NCBI GenBank assembly: GCA_902803695.1
Contig: CADCQX010000075.1
Span: 1 to 5,132, forward strand
Direction: 5' to 3'
DNA from: Oscillospiraceae bacterium
GTDB lineage: Bacteria > Bacillota > Clostridia > Saccharofermentanales > Saccharofermentanaceae
Length of the DNA: 5,132 nucleotides
Below, piece by piece: positions 1-5,132 of this stretch (positions within the stretch are counted from its first letter, which is position 1; each line of letters begins with the position of its first letter). The translations under genes were made by a program, and so were the position numbers. The notes beneath the pieces were generated by a model. That model was not told the origin of the DNA. It worked only from the letters and a program-made list of their open reading frames with translations, and did not search any database.

Positions 1-6
1 GAGGTG
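1..6 (+). promoter_or_regulatory. Ribosome binding site of the GNAT-reductase gene
   Basis: GAGGTG begins at the first base of the window and its GAGG core ends 8 bases before ATG at 13. This favours that ATG over the GTG at 4, which is part of the site itself. The upstream half of the site may be cut off by the window edge. Confidence 0.65.
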
Positions 7-12
7 TATATC

Positions 13-1380
13 ATGAGGACTCCGACTATTGAAACAGAAAGACTTATCTTAAGACCGCTTATGATCGATGATGCCCAGAATGCTTTTGATCGTTGGACAA
101 CTGATCCCGAAGTCGCTAAGTACATGATGTATAACGCTCATCAAAGTATAGATGAAACATATGCCTGGCTTTCTACAATTGATATAGAAAGTGATACTGC
201 TTATGATTTTGCAGTCTGCGTAAAGGCTGAAGATAATTATCTTTGCGGAAGCTGTGGTGTGTATTACTGCGAAGCAGATCAGGTCTTCGAAGTTGGATAT
301 AACCTTGCCAGAGACCATTGGCGTAAAGGTTACGGGACTGAAGTCATGCAGGCTTTGGTTGATTTTACGATCAATAATCTTCATCAGACAGCGATCAGAG
401 GCAGATATGATATCCATAATGAAGTTTCGGGACATGTAATGAAGAAGTGCGGTTTTGAACAGATAGGTGAGGGTAAGGGCTTTAAGTTTGACGGAGTGAC
501 ACCTCATGACTTTTACATGCTTCGATATAACGTTAAAGGCGAAAGGTCGGATTTTAAGCTTTATAACGGTTTATCCATAGCTCCAGTCGGTTTTGGAACA
601 TATAAAGCAGAGGAAGGAACCATATTAAAAGCGATCGAGAACGGATACAGATACTTTGATACGGCTTCATTCTATTTGAATGAGGAAATGGTCGGAAAAG
701 AAATCAAGGAATCCGGCATTTCCAGAGAAGAAGTATTCCTGGCGAGCAAGATCTGGCCGACAGAATTCGGTTATAAGGAAACATATGAAGCCTTTGAAAG
801 ATCAATAACTAAACTCGGAACAGACTATCTTGATCTGTATCTCATCCATTGGCCTAAGCTCTCGAAACAGGACAAGCAGTGGAAAAGAAAGATCTATGAC
901 ACATGGAAGGCCATGGAAGAACTCTATAAAGATGGCAAGATCAAGGCTATCGGCGTAAGTAACTTCCTTCCGCATCACTTAAGGGTCATCATGGAAAACT
1001 TTGAGACAAAGCCTATGGTGAACCAGCTTGAGCTTCATATCGGTTATATGCAGCAATACACGGTTGATTACTGCAAAGCCAACGATATCCATGTACAGGC
1101 CTGGAGCCCGATGGGCAGGGGAAGGCTCAATGAGGATGAGTTCATTAATTCTCTTTCTCGAAAATACTTGGTAACCCCTCAAAAACTCATGCTCCGTTTC
1201 CTTAACCAAAACGGCATTTCTGTCATTCCAAAAGCAAATGATCCGATCAAGATGAGTCAAAATCTTGATATTTTCGGATTTACGATCTGCGAGGATGATA
1301 TTTCATCACTGATAACACTGCCTCAAACAGGCTTTTCAGGGGAATATGCGGACACTAATGAGTTCGAGGGAAGGATGTAA
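13..1380 (+). CDS. GNAT acetyltransferase / aldo-keto reductase fusion protein
   Basis: The 455-residue product carries two enzyme domains in one frame. Residues 1 to about 173 resemble RimJ/RimL-type GNAT N-acetyltransferases: it opens with the family-typical TERLILRP, and the acetyl-CoA pyrophosphate loop is WRKGYGTE near residues 103-110. Residues from about 182 to the end form an aldo/keto reductase with the family's full catalytic tetrad: D216 and Y221 (in FDTASFY), K246 (ASKIWP) and H279 (LIHWP). The motifs GVSNF, NQLELH and AWSPMGRG follow, and the C-terminal cofactor segment starts with IPK near 405-407. The join is only about ten residues, with no stop and no plausible internal start just before the reductase. 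I chose ATG at 13 over the in-frame GTG at 4 because GAGG sits 8 bases upstream of it and the GTG overlaps that site. The reductase should use NAD(P)H on a small carbonyl and the GNAT half should acylate an amine, but neither substrate can be read from sequence. No promoter is visible because the gene begins at the window edge. Confidence 0.9.
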   Translation: MRTPTIETERLILRPLMIDDAQNAFDRWTTDPEVAKYMMYNAHQSIDETYAWLSTIDIESDTAYDFAVCVKAEDNYLCGSCGVYYCEADQVFEVGYNLARDHWRKGYGTEVMQALVDFTINNLHQTAIRGRYDIHNEVSGHVMKKCGFEQIGEGKGFKFDGVTPHDFYMLRYNVKGERSDFKLYNGLSIAPVGFGTYKAEEGTILKAIENGYRYFDTASFYLNEEMVGKEIKESGISREEVFLASKIWPTEFGYKETYEAFERSITKLGTDYLDLYLIHWPKLSKQDKQWKRKIYDTWKAMEELYKDGKIKAIGVSNFLPHHLRVIMENFETKPMVNQLELHIGYMQQYTVDYCKANDIHVQAWSPMGRGRLNEDEFINSLSRKYLVTPQKLMLRFLNQNGISVIPKANDPIKMSQNLDIFGFTICEDDISSLITLPQTGFSGEYADTNEFEGRM

Positions 1381-1402
1381 AGAAGCCTCTTTCTATCTTT
1401 TG

Positions 1403-1431
1403 TTGACACTTTATTATTTTATTTCTATAAT
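1403..1431 (+). promoter_or_regulatory. Consensus sigma-A promoter for rny
   Basis: A perfect -35 hexamer TTGACA (1403-1408) is followed by a 17-base spacer and a perfect -10 hexamer TATAAT (1426-1431). Transcription should start near 1437-1439, giving a leader of about 62 bases before the RNase Y start. The leader is very AT-rich and I see no strong hairpin or riboswitch in it. The full match to consensus at optimal spacing suggests strong, probably constitutive, expression unless RNA-level control lowers it. Confidence 0.9.
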
Positions 1432-1484
1432 TTATTAGACATTTTTTGTCATTTATTAAATTGAACTTTGATAATTAAATATTT

Positions 1485-1491
1485 GGAGGTG
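1485..1491 (+). promoter_or_regulatory. Ribosome binding site of rny
   Basis: GGAGGTG lies upstream of ATG at 1501, with 11 bases between the GGAGG core and the start codon. It supports ATG 1501 and argues against the in-frame TTG at 1468, which lies upstream of this site and has no site of its own in the AT-rich leader. Confidence 0.85.
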
Positions 1492-1500
1492 AATACCAAG

Positions 1501-3063
1501 ATGGAGTGGTTATATGCTCTCATCGGTTCAATTCTTGGTATTCTTTTGGGTATTGTATTAACTGTTATTTACTTTAAGCGAGGATTATCTTCGCAGCAGA
1601 ATCAATTGCAGGATGACATTCAAAAGGCTGAAGCAGAGAATGCAAAGCTGTTGGGTGAAGCTCAGAAGAACGCAGAAAACCGCAAGAGAGATTTACTGTT
1701 GCAGGCAAAAGAGGAAATCTCTAAGGCACGTGTCGAATTGGAGCGTGACGTAAGAGAAAGGAAACAGGAGCTTGCAAAGGAGAGAAACAGGCTTGATCAG
1801 AAAGAAGAGACCCTTGATAAGAAGATCAGTAATATCGAGGTAAAGGAATCAGAGATCGAGAATATCAGAAAAGAGATTGCTGTTACTCAGCAGAAGGCCA
1901 AAGAGCTTGAAGCAAAGAAGGAAACAGAACTCGAGAAGATATCAGGACTCAGTATTCAGGAAGCAAGATCTCTTGTTTTGGAAGCTGCAGAGCGTGAGTA
2001 TAGTCATGATATGGCTACGATGCTCAAGCAGATGGAGGAAAAGACCAAGGCCGAAGCAGATAAGGTCGCTAAGGACATTATCGTAAGTTCTATTCAGAGA
2101 TATGCTTCGGATTATGTTTCAGAAGTAACAGTATCAGTCGTTTCACTGCCTAGCGATGAGATGAAAGGACGTATCATTGGTCGAGAAGGACGTAATATTC
2201 GTGCTATCGAGACGATCACAGGTGTCGATCTTATTATCGACGATACACCTGAAGCAGTTATTTTGTCGTCCTTTGATCCGATCAGACGAGAGATCGCAAG
2301 ACTTACGATCGAGAAGCTCGTTGTCGATGGACGTATCCATCCGGCTAGGATTGAAGAAATGGCTAATAAAGCCAGAAAAGAGGTCAACAACACCATCAAG
2401 CAGGAAGGTGAGCGCGCTGCTTATGATACAGGCGTCATGAACCTGCATCCTGAGATCATTAAGTATCTCGGACGTTTGCGCTACCGTACAAGTTTCGGTC
2501 AGAATGTATTGCAGCATTCTATCGAGGTTTGTTGGATAGCAGGTATGATGGCATCAGAGTTGGGCCTTGACGTACAGATGGCACGCCGTGCAGGACTTTT
2601 GCACGATATTGGTAAGGCAGCTGATTTTGAGCAGGATGGCTCACATATTGAGATCGGTGCCGAGATAGCCAGAAAGTACAAAGAATCACCGGAGATCATT
2701 AATGCCATAGAGGCACATCACGGTGATGTTGATCCACAGACTGCTATCGCAGTTTTGGTAGCTGCTGCCGATGCTATTTCAGCAGCAAGACCGGGTGCAC
2801 GTAGAGAGAATCTTGAGACTTATATCAAGAGGATCCAGAAGCTTGAAGAGATTGCAACATCTTTCGAAGGCGTTGAGAAGAGTTATGCAATCCAGGCCGG
2901 ACGTGAGATCCGCGTAATTGTTTCCCCTGAGAAGGTGGGAGACGATGATATGATCTTGAAAGCAAGACAGATCTGTAAGAAGATCGAGGATGAGTTGGAT
3001 TATCCTGGTCAGATCAAGGTTAATATCATTAGGGAGACTAGAGCAACAGATGTTGCAAAGTAA
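1501..3063 (+). CDS. rny: Ribonuclease Y
   Basis: RNase Y is the membrane-bound endoribonuclease that initiates decay and processing of many mRNAs in Bacillota. The domains are in the standard order. A single N-terminal membrane anchor spans about residues 4-24 and a long charged Glu/Lys/Arg-rich coiled coil about 30-190. A KH RNA-binding domain has its GREG loop at 227-230 within GRIIGREGRN. The catalytic HD domain follows, with H339, the HD pair H368-D369 in LLHDIGK, H406-H407 in EAHHGD, and D424. From ATG 1501 the protein is 520 residues, the same length as I recall for B. subtilis RNase Y, and the HD pair falls at the same numbering. The TTG at 1468 would add 11 residues before the anchor and lacks a ribosome binding site. 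The gene has its own consensus promoter and ends in an intrinsic terminator, so it is probably monocistronic. No catalytic residue appears to be missing. Confidence 0.98.
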   Translation: MEWLYALIGSILGILLGIVLTVIYFKRGLSSQQNQLQDDIQKAEAENAKLLGEAQKNAENRKRDLLLQAKEEISKARVELERDVRERKQELAKERNRLDQKEETLDKKISNIEVKESEIENIRKEIAVTQQKAKELEAKKETELEKISGLSIQEARSLVLEAAEREYSHDMATMLKQMEEKTKAEADKVAKDIIVSSIQRYASDYVSEVTVSVVSLPSDEMKGRIIGREGRNIRAIETITGVDLIIDDTPEAVILSSFDPIRREIARLTIEKLVVDGRIHPARIEEMANKARKEVNNTIKQEGERAAYDTGVMNLHPEIIKYLGRLRYRTSFGQNVLQHSIEVCWIAGMMASELGLDVQMARRAGLLHDIGKAADFEQDGSHIEIGAEIARKYKESPEIINAIEAHHGDVDPQTAIAVLVAAADAISAARPGARRENLETYIKRIQKLEEIATSFEGVEKSYAIQAGREIRVIVSPEKVGDDDMILKARQICKKIEDELDYPGQIKVNIIRETRATDVAK

Positions 3064-3108
3064 TTTAGTGTTATATTATTTTGAATATAGATTGTTGTAT
3101 GTCACCTC

Positions 3109-3141
3109 AAAGACCGTCTTTAATTAGGCGGTCTTTTTTTT
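3109..3141 (+). terminator. Intrinsic terminator of rny
   Basis: AAAGACCGTCT (3109-3119) pairs with AGGCGGTCTTT (3126-3136) to form an 11-pair stem with one G-T wobble and a 6-base loop TTAATT. The T tract runs from 3134 to 3141, eight T in a row. It lies 46 bases after the rny stop and should separate rny from the next transcription unit. Confidence 0.93.
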
Positions 3142-3151
3142 GCCTTTAATA

Positions 3152-3160
3152 TGATAAAAT
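3152..3160 (+). promoter_or_regulatory. Probable extended -10 promoter for ymdB-lspA-rluD
   Basis: TGATAAAAT (3152-3160) combines a TG dinucleotide, one base, and TAAAAT, one mismatch from the TATAAT consensus. This is the extended -10 form that tolerates a poor -35. The best-spaced -35 position (3132-3137, TCTTTT) lies in the preceding terminator and is weak. An alternative -10, TATGAT at 3150-3155, overlaps it. Transcription would start near 3166-3168, leaving a leader of about 20 bases that contains the ribosome binding site. Confidence 0.5.
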
Positions 3161-3174
3161 ATCTCCATAGAATT

Positions 3175-3179
3175 GGAGG
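3175..3179 (+). promoter_or_regulatory. Ribosome binding site of ymdB, fixing its TTG start
   Basis: GGAGG ends 8 bases before TTG at 3188, an ideal spacing. No ATG or GTG in this frame lies near enough to compete, and the protein read from the TTG starts with the family-typical MKICFIGD, so the non-ATG start is well supported. Confidence 0.88.
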
Positions 3180-3187
3180 TTTAAGCA

Positions 3188-3967
3188 TTGAAGATCTGTT
3201 TTATCGGTGATATTGTTGCAGCTCCCGGCAGAAGGGTGTTAAACAGACAGTTACCGTCGTTTTTGAGAGATAACAATATTGATTTCTGTGTCATTAATGC
3301 CGAGAATTCGGTTCATGGTCTTGGTGTTTCTCCAAAAGTTTTGGATGAATTGTTCAAATTGGGCATTGATGCCGTTACTTTGGGCAATCACACTTTCTCG
3401 TACAGGGATTTCCTAAGTCAGGCCGGAAAGTACAAGAACGTGGTCGTACCGGCTAACGTATCGTGCAAATGGCCGGGGTCAAAGTTTTCGATAATAGAAA
3501 AAGACGGTTATAAGCTTGCTGTCTTTAATCTTATGGGACAGGTCGATATGGGAATGTATTCTGATTCTCCTTTCGAAAAAGCTAACGAGCTGTTATCTGA
3601 GATCGGTAAGGAGCGTCCGAATGCCATTTTCCTGGATTTTCATGCTGAGGCTACATCCGAGAAACAGGCTATGGGTTATTTCCTGGACGGAAGGGTATCG
3701 ATCGTGGCTGGTACTCATACCCATGTTCAGACAGCTGATGACAGGATACTTCCTCAGGGTACGGGATATATTACAGATGTCGGCATGACGGGTTGTCAGG
3801 ATTCTATCATCGGAATGGATATAGATACGTCTCTTACGAGGTTTGTCGAGAAAGTTCCTGCAAAATATCTGCCGGCTGAGGGTGAGGCCTCGATGTGTGG
3901 TATAATTTGCGAAGTCGATTATAATGGTAAATGTAATTCTATAAGCAGGTTTTGTATATATGAGTGA
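3188..3967 (+). CDS. ymdB: YmdB-family metallophosphoesterase (TIGR00282 type)
   Basis: This 259-residue protein belongs to the YmdB family of dinuclear-metal phosphodiesterases. The B. subtilis member (about 264 residues) hydrolyses 2',3'-cyclic nucleotides and affects biofilm and motility gene choice. The expected metal ligands are all visible: D8 in FIGD, E39-N40 in INAEN, N67-H68 in LGNHTF, H152 in DFHAE, and H177 and H179 in GTHTHVQTAD. There is no signal peptide or membrane segment, so it should be cytoplasmic. Translation starts at TTG, as the GGAGG spacing and the conserved N-terminus indicate. Its end overlaps lspA by 8 bases (ATGAGTGA), implying translational coupling. It follows rny, as in Bacillus, but a terminator and a probable promoter separate the two here. 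The biochemical activity is inferred from the family. The neighbourhood does not reveal its physiological target. Confidence 0.95.
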   Translation: MKICFIGDIVAAPGRRVLNRQLPSFLRDNNIDFCVINAENSVHGLGVSPKVLDELFKLGIDAVTLGNHTFSYRDFLSQAGKYKNVVVPANVSCKWPGSKFSIIEKDGYKLAVFNLMGQVDMGMYSDSPFEKANELLSEIGKERPNAIFLDFHAEATSEKQAMGYFLDGRVSIVAGTHTHVQTADDRILPQGTGYITDVGMTGCQDSIIGMDIDTSLTRFVEKVPAKYLPAEGEASMCGIICEVDYNGKCNSISRFCIYE

Positions 3968-4529
3968 ATATTTGGTAGATAAGAAAAGCGTTAAGCCTTG
4001 GAAATTGGTCCTTTGCTTTGTTTCAGCATTGATCTTGATCGGAATTGATCAGTTAACAAAATATCTGATAGTAAAGAAGCTCCCTGAATACGGTCAGCAC
4101 GTCATCATTAAGGATTTCTTCTCGCTTTACCATGTAAGGAATACGGGAAGTGCATTCAGCATGTTCGCTGACAGATCATGGGGAATTTATTTCCTGTCGG
4201 CTATTTCTCTTCTTATGAGCGTTGTTTTGGCTTATGGTATCTATAAGTCACTTCGTCATAAGAGCTTTTTCCTTAAGGCAGCTCTTGTTATGTTCTTTGC
4301 CGGTGCCTGGGGCAATCTTATCGACAGATTGAGACTTCATTATGTTGTAGACTTCCTGAGATTTGATTTCGGAAGCTATACATATCCGATATTTAATTTT
4401 GCAGATATATGTGCAGTTGGCGCTACTTTCGTTATGATTTTCCTCGTTATCTTCAGGAATAAGCAGATCGACAGTTATCTGTCTCTTTTCGAGTTAAAGG
4501 GTAAGAAAAAGAATGATCAAACAGCTTGA
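3960..4529 (+). CDS. lspA: Lipoprotein signal peptidase (signal peptidase II)
   Basis: LspA is the inner-membrane aspartyl protease that removes the signal peptide from diacylglyceryl-modified prolipoproteins. The 189-residue product has four likely membrane segments, near residues 15-33, 75-95, 104-121 and 147-166. The family motifs are present: IDQLTK (D30, K34), RNTGSAFS (N61), AGAWGNLIDR (N119, D122, R123), VVDF (D131) and PIFNFAD (N146, D149). By the spacing known from the Pseudomonas aeruginosa structure, D131 and D149 should be the catalytic dyad. At 189 residues it is longer than the usual 150-170: a charged N-terminal stretch of about 14 residues and a basic C-terminal tail account for the extra length. 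The start ATG lies in an 8-base overlap with the end of ymdB and has no strong ribosome binding site of its own, so translation probably depends on coupling. It overlaps the next gene by 17 bases. Confidence 0.97.
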   Translation: MSEYLVDKKSVKPWKLVLCFVSALILIGIDQLTKYLIVKKLPEYGQHVIIKDFFSLYHVRNTGSAFSMFADRSWGIYFLSAISLLMSVVLAYGIYKSLRHKSFFLKAALVMFFAGAWGNLIDRLRLHYVVDFLRFDFGSYTYPIFNFADICAVGATFVMIFLVIFRNKQIDSYLSLFELKGKKKNDQTA

Positions 4530-5132
4530 AGTTGAAGTTGGCGGACAGCGTATTGATGCTTATATCGCATCTGAATTACCTGATATATCCAGGTCTTATG
4601 TTTCCGTGCTCTTATCTGACGGCAGGATCACCTGTGAAGGCGTAAGTAAGCTTAAGGCAAGCTACAAGGTTCAGCCCGGGGATAAGATAACGATAGATAT
4701 TCCGGCTCCTGTCGAGACTGACACCAAGCCGCAGGATATCCCTCTTGATATAGTTTATGAGGATGATGATCTAATTATCATCAATAAGCCGCAGGGAATG
4801 GTTGTTCATCCTGCATGCGGTCATCACGAGGATACTCTCGTTAATGCCCTCTTACATCATTGCAAAGGCAATCTGTCAGATATCAACGGAGTTATAAGAC
4901 CCGGAATCGTTCACAGGATCGATAAGGATACTTCAGGTATCATGATCGCTGTAAAAAATAATGAGACGCATCAGGCGTTGGCGGATATGCTTGCTAAGCA
5001 TGAGATCGTCAGACAGTACAGATGTATCGTTCATGGTATCGTTTCACCTGATAAGGGAACTATCGATGCTCCTATCGGAAGATCTTCCACTGACAGAAGA
5101 AAGATGACAGTAAGGGAAGAGGGTAAAGAATC
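4513..5132 (+). CDS. rluD: RluD/YlyB-type 23S rRNA pseudouridine synthase (3' end beyond window)
   Basis: The 206 codons present encode the N-terminal two thirds of a RluA/RluD-family pseudouridine synthase, usually about 300 residues. An S4 RNA-binding domain occupies about residues 12-75 (QRIDAYIA, SRSYVSVLL and the turn before PGDKI). The catalytic domain begins near 79 with the typical VYEDDDLIIINKP, and the active-site motif HRIDKDTSG spans 134-142 with the catalytic aspartate at D137. The frame is open to the window edge, so this is an edge truncation and not a broken gene. ATG 4513 lies inside the end of lspA, with only a weak AAAGGG (4496-4501) upstream, which suggests coupled translation. 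In B. subtilis the gene after lspA is ylyB, a member of this family, so YlyB is the likeliest orthologue. The exact uridine target cannot be told from sequence, since several paralogues share this architecture, and rluD is used as the common annotation name. Confidence 0.93.
   Translation, partial: MIKQLEVEVGGQRIDAYIASELPDISRSYVSVLLSDGRITCEGVSKLKASYKVQPGDKITIDIPAPVETDTKPQDIPLDIVYEDDDLIIINKPQGMVVHPACGHHEDTLVNALLHHCKGNLSDINGVIRPGIVHRIDKDTSGIMIAVKNNETHQALADMLAKHEIVRQYRCIVHGIVSPDKGTIDAPIGRSSTDRRKMTVREEGKE

Noticed and set aside
49..507. Open frame of 152 codons on the - strand opposite the GNAT domain
   Set aside because: It is fully covered by a well-supported + strand gene, resembles no family I recognise, and has no clear ribosome binding site. 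It is a shadow frame, as are the other - strand frames at 979-1260, 2112-2517 and 2499-2708.
517..560. Internal start that would give the aldo/keto reductase as a separate protein
   Set aside because: The only nearby in-frame ATG (517) lies inside the last strand of the GNAT domain and has no ribosome binding site. The reductase begins about 30 bases later in continuous frame, so a fusion is the simpler reading.
1379..1400. Possible intrinsic terminator after the GNAT-reductase gene (AAAGA, AGCC loop, TCTTT)
   Set aside because: The stem is only five pairs, mostly A-T, and the following tract is broken (TCTATCTTTTG). It is too weak to call a terminator, so where this transcript ends is open.
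1468..1500. Upstream TTG start for RNase Y adding 11 residues
   Set aside because: The strong GGAGG at 1485-1489 lies downstream of that TTG and serves ATG 1501. The shorter form has the family's standard N-terminal anchor and length.
3064..3108. AT-rich TATATT/TATAG-like boxes between the rny stop and the terminator
   Set aside because: They could pass as -10 elements, but none has a spaced -35 or TG extension, and any transcript would run straight into the terminator hairpin.
1..5132. Mobile element, CRISPR array, defence island or other new multi-gene system
   Set aside because: I saw no transposase, integrase, direct-repeat array, tRNA or atypical gene cluster. Four of the five genes are conserved housekeeping genes in familiar order.

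Overview
This window looks like an ordinary chromosomal segment of a Bacillota bacterium, most likely of class Clostridia. The reasons are the strong GGAGG-type ribosome binding sites, a TTG start codon, AT-rich intergenic regions with sigma-A-type promoters, and two gene neighbourhoods typical of Gram-positive bacteria: rny next to ymdB, and lspA followed by an RluD-type pseudouridine synthase. The genus cannot be fixed from the sequence alone. All five genes lie on the + strand and nothing convincing is encoded on the - strand.

Positions 13-1380 hold one long gene that joins an N-terminal GNAT acetyltransferase of the RimJ/RimL type to a C-terminal, apparently complete aldo/keto reductase. 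This is the least conventional object in the window. Positions 1381-1500 are a short AT-rich gap with a perfect consensus sigma-A promoter and a strong ribosome binding site for the next gene. Positions 1501-3063 encode RNase Y, the membrane-anchored endoribonuclease that starts mRNA decay in many Gram-positive bacteria. It is 520 residues long with intact anchor, coiled coil, KH and HD domains. A strong intrinsic terminator follows at 3109-3141.

Immediately after the terminator, a probable extended -10 promoter and a GGAGG site precede a tightly packed set of genes with overlapping ends: ymdB (metallophosphoesterase, TTG start), lspA (lipoprotein signal peptidase) and an RluD/YlyB-type 23S rRNA pseudouridine synthase cut off by the window edge. 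The overlaps of 8 and 17 bases imply co-transcription and translational coupling.

Functionally, RNase Y and YmdB are both RNA/nucleotide phosphodiester-cleaving proteins that are neighbours in Bacillus, but here they appear to be separate transcription units. The lspA and pseudouridine synthase genes serve lipoprotein maturation and ribosome modification. I found no mobile element, CRISPR array, tRNA, rRNA or obvious riboswitch, and no evidence for an undescribed multi-gene system. The GNAT-reductase fusion is the item most worth following up.
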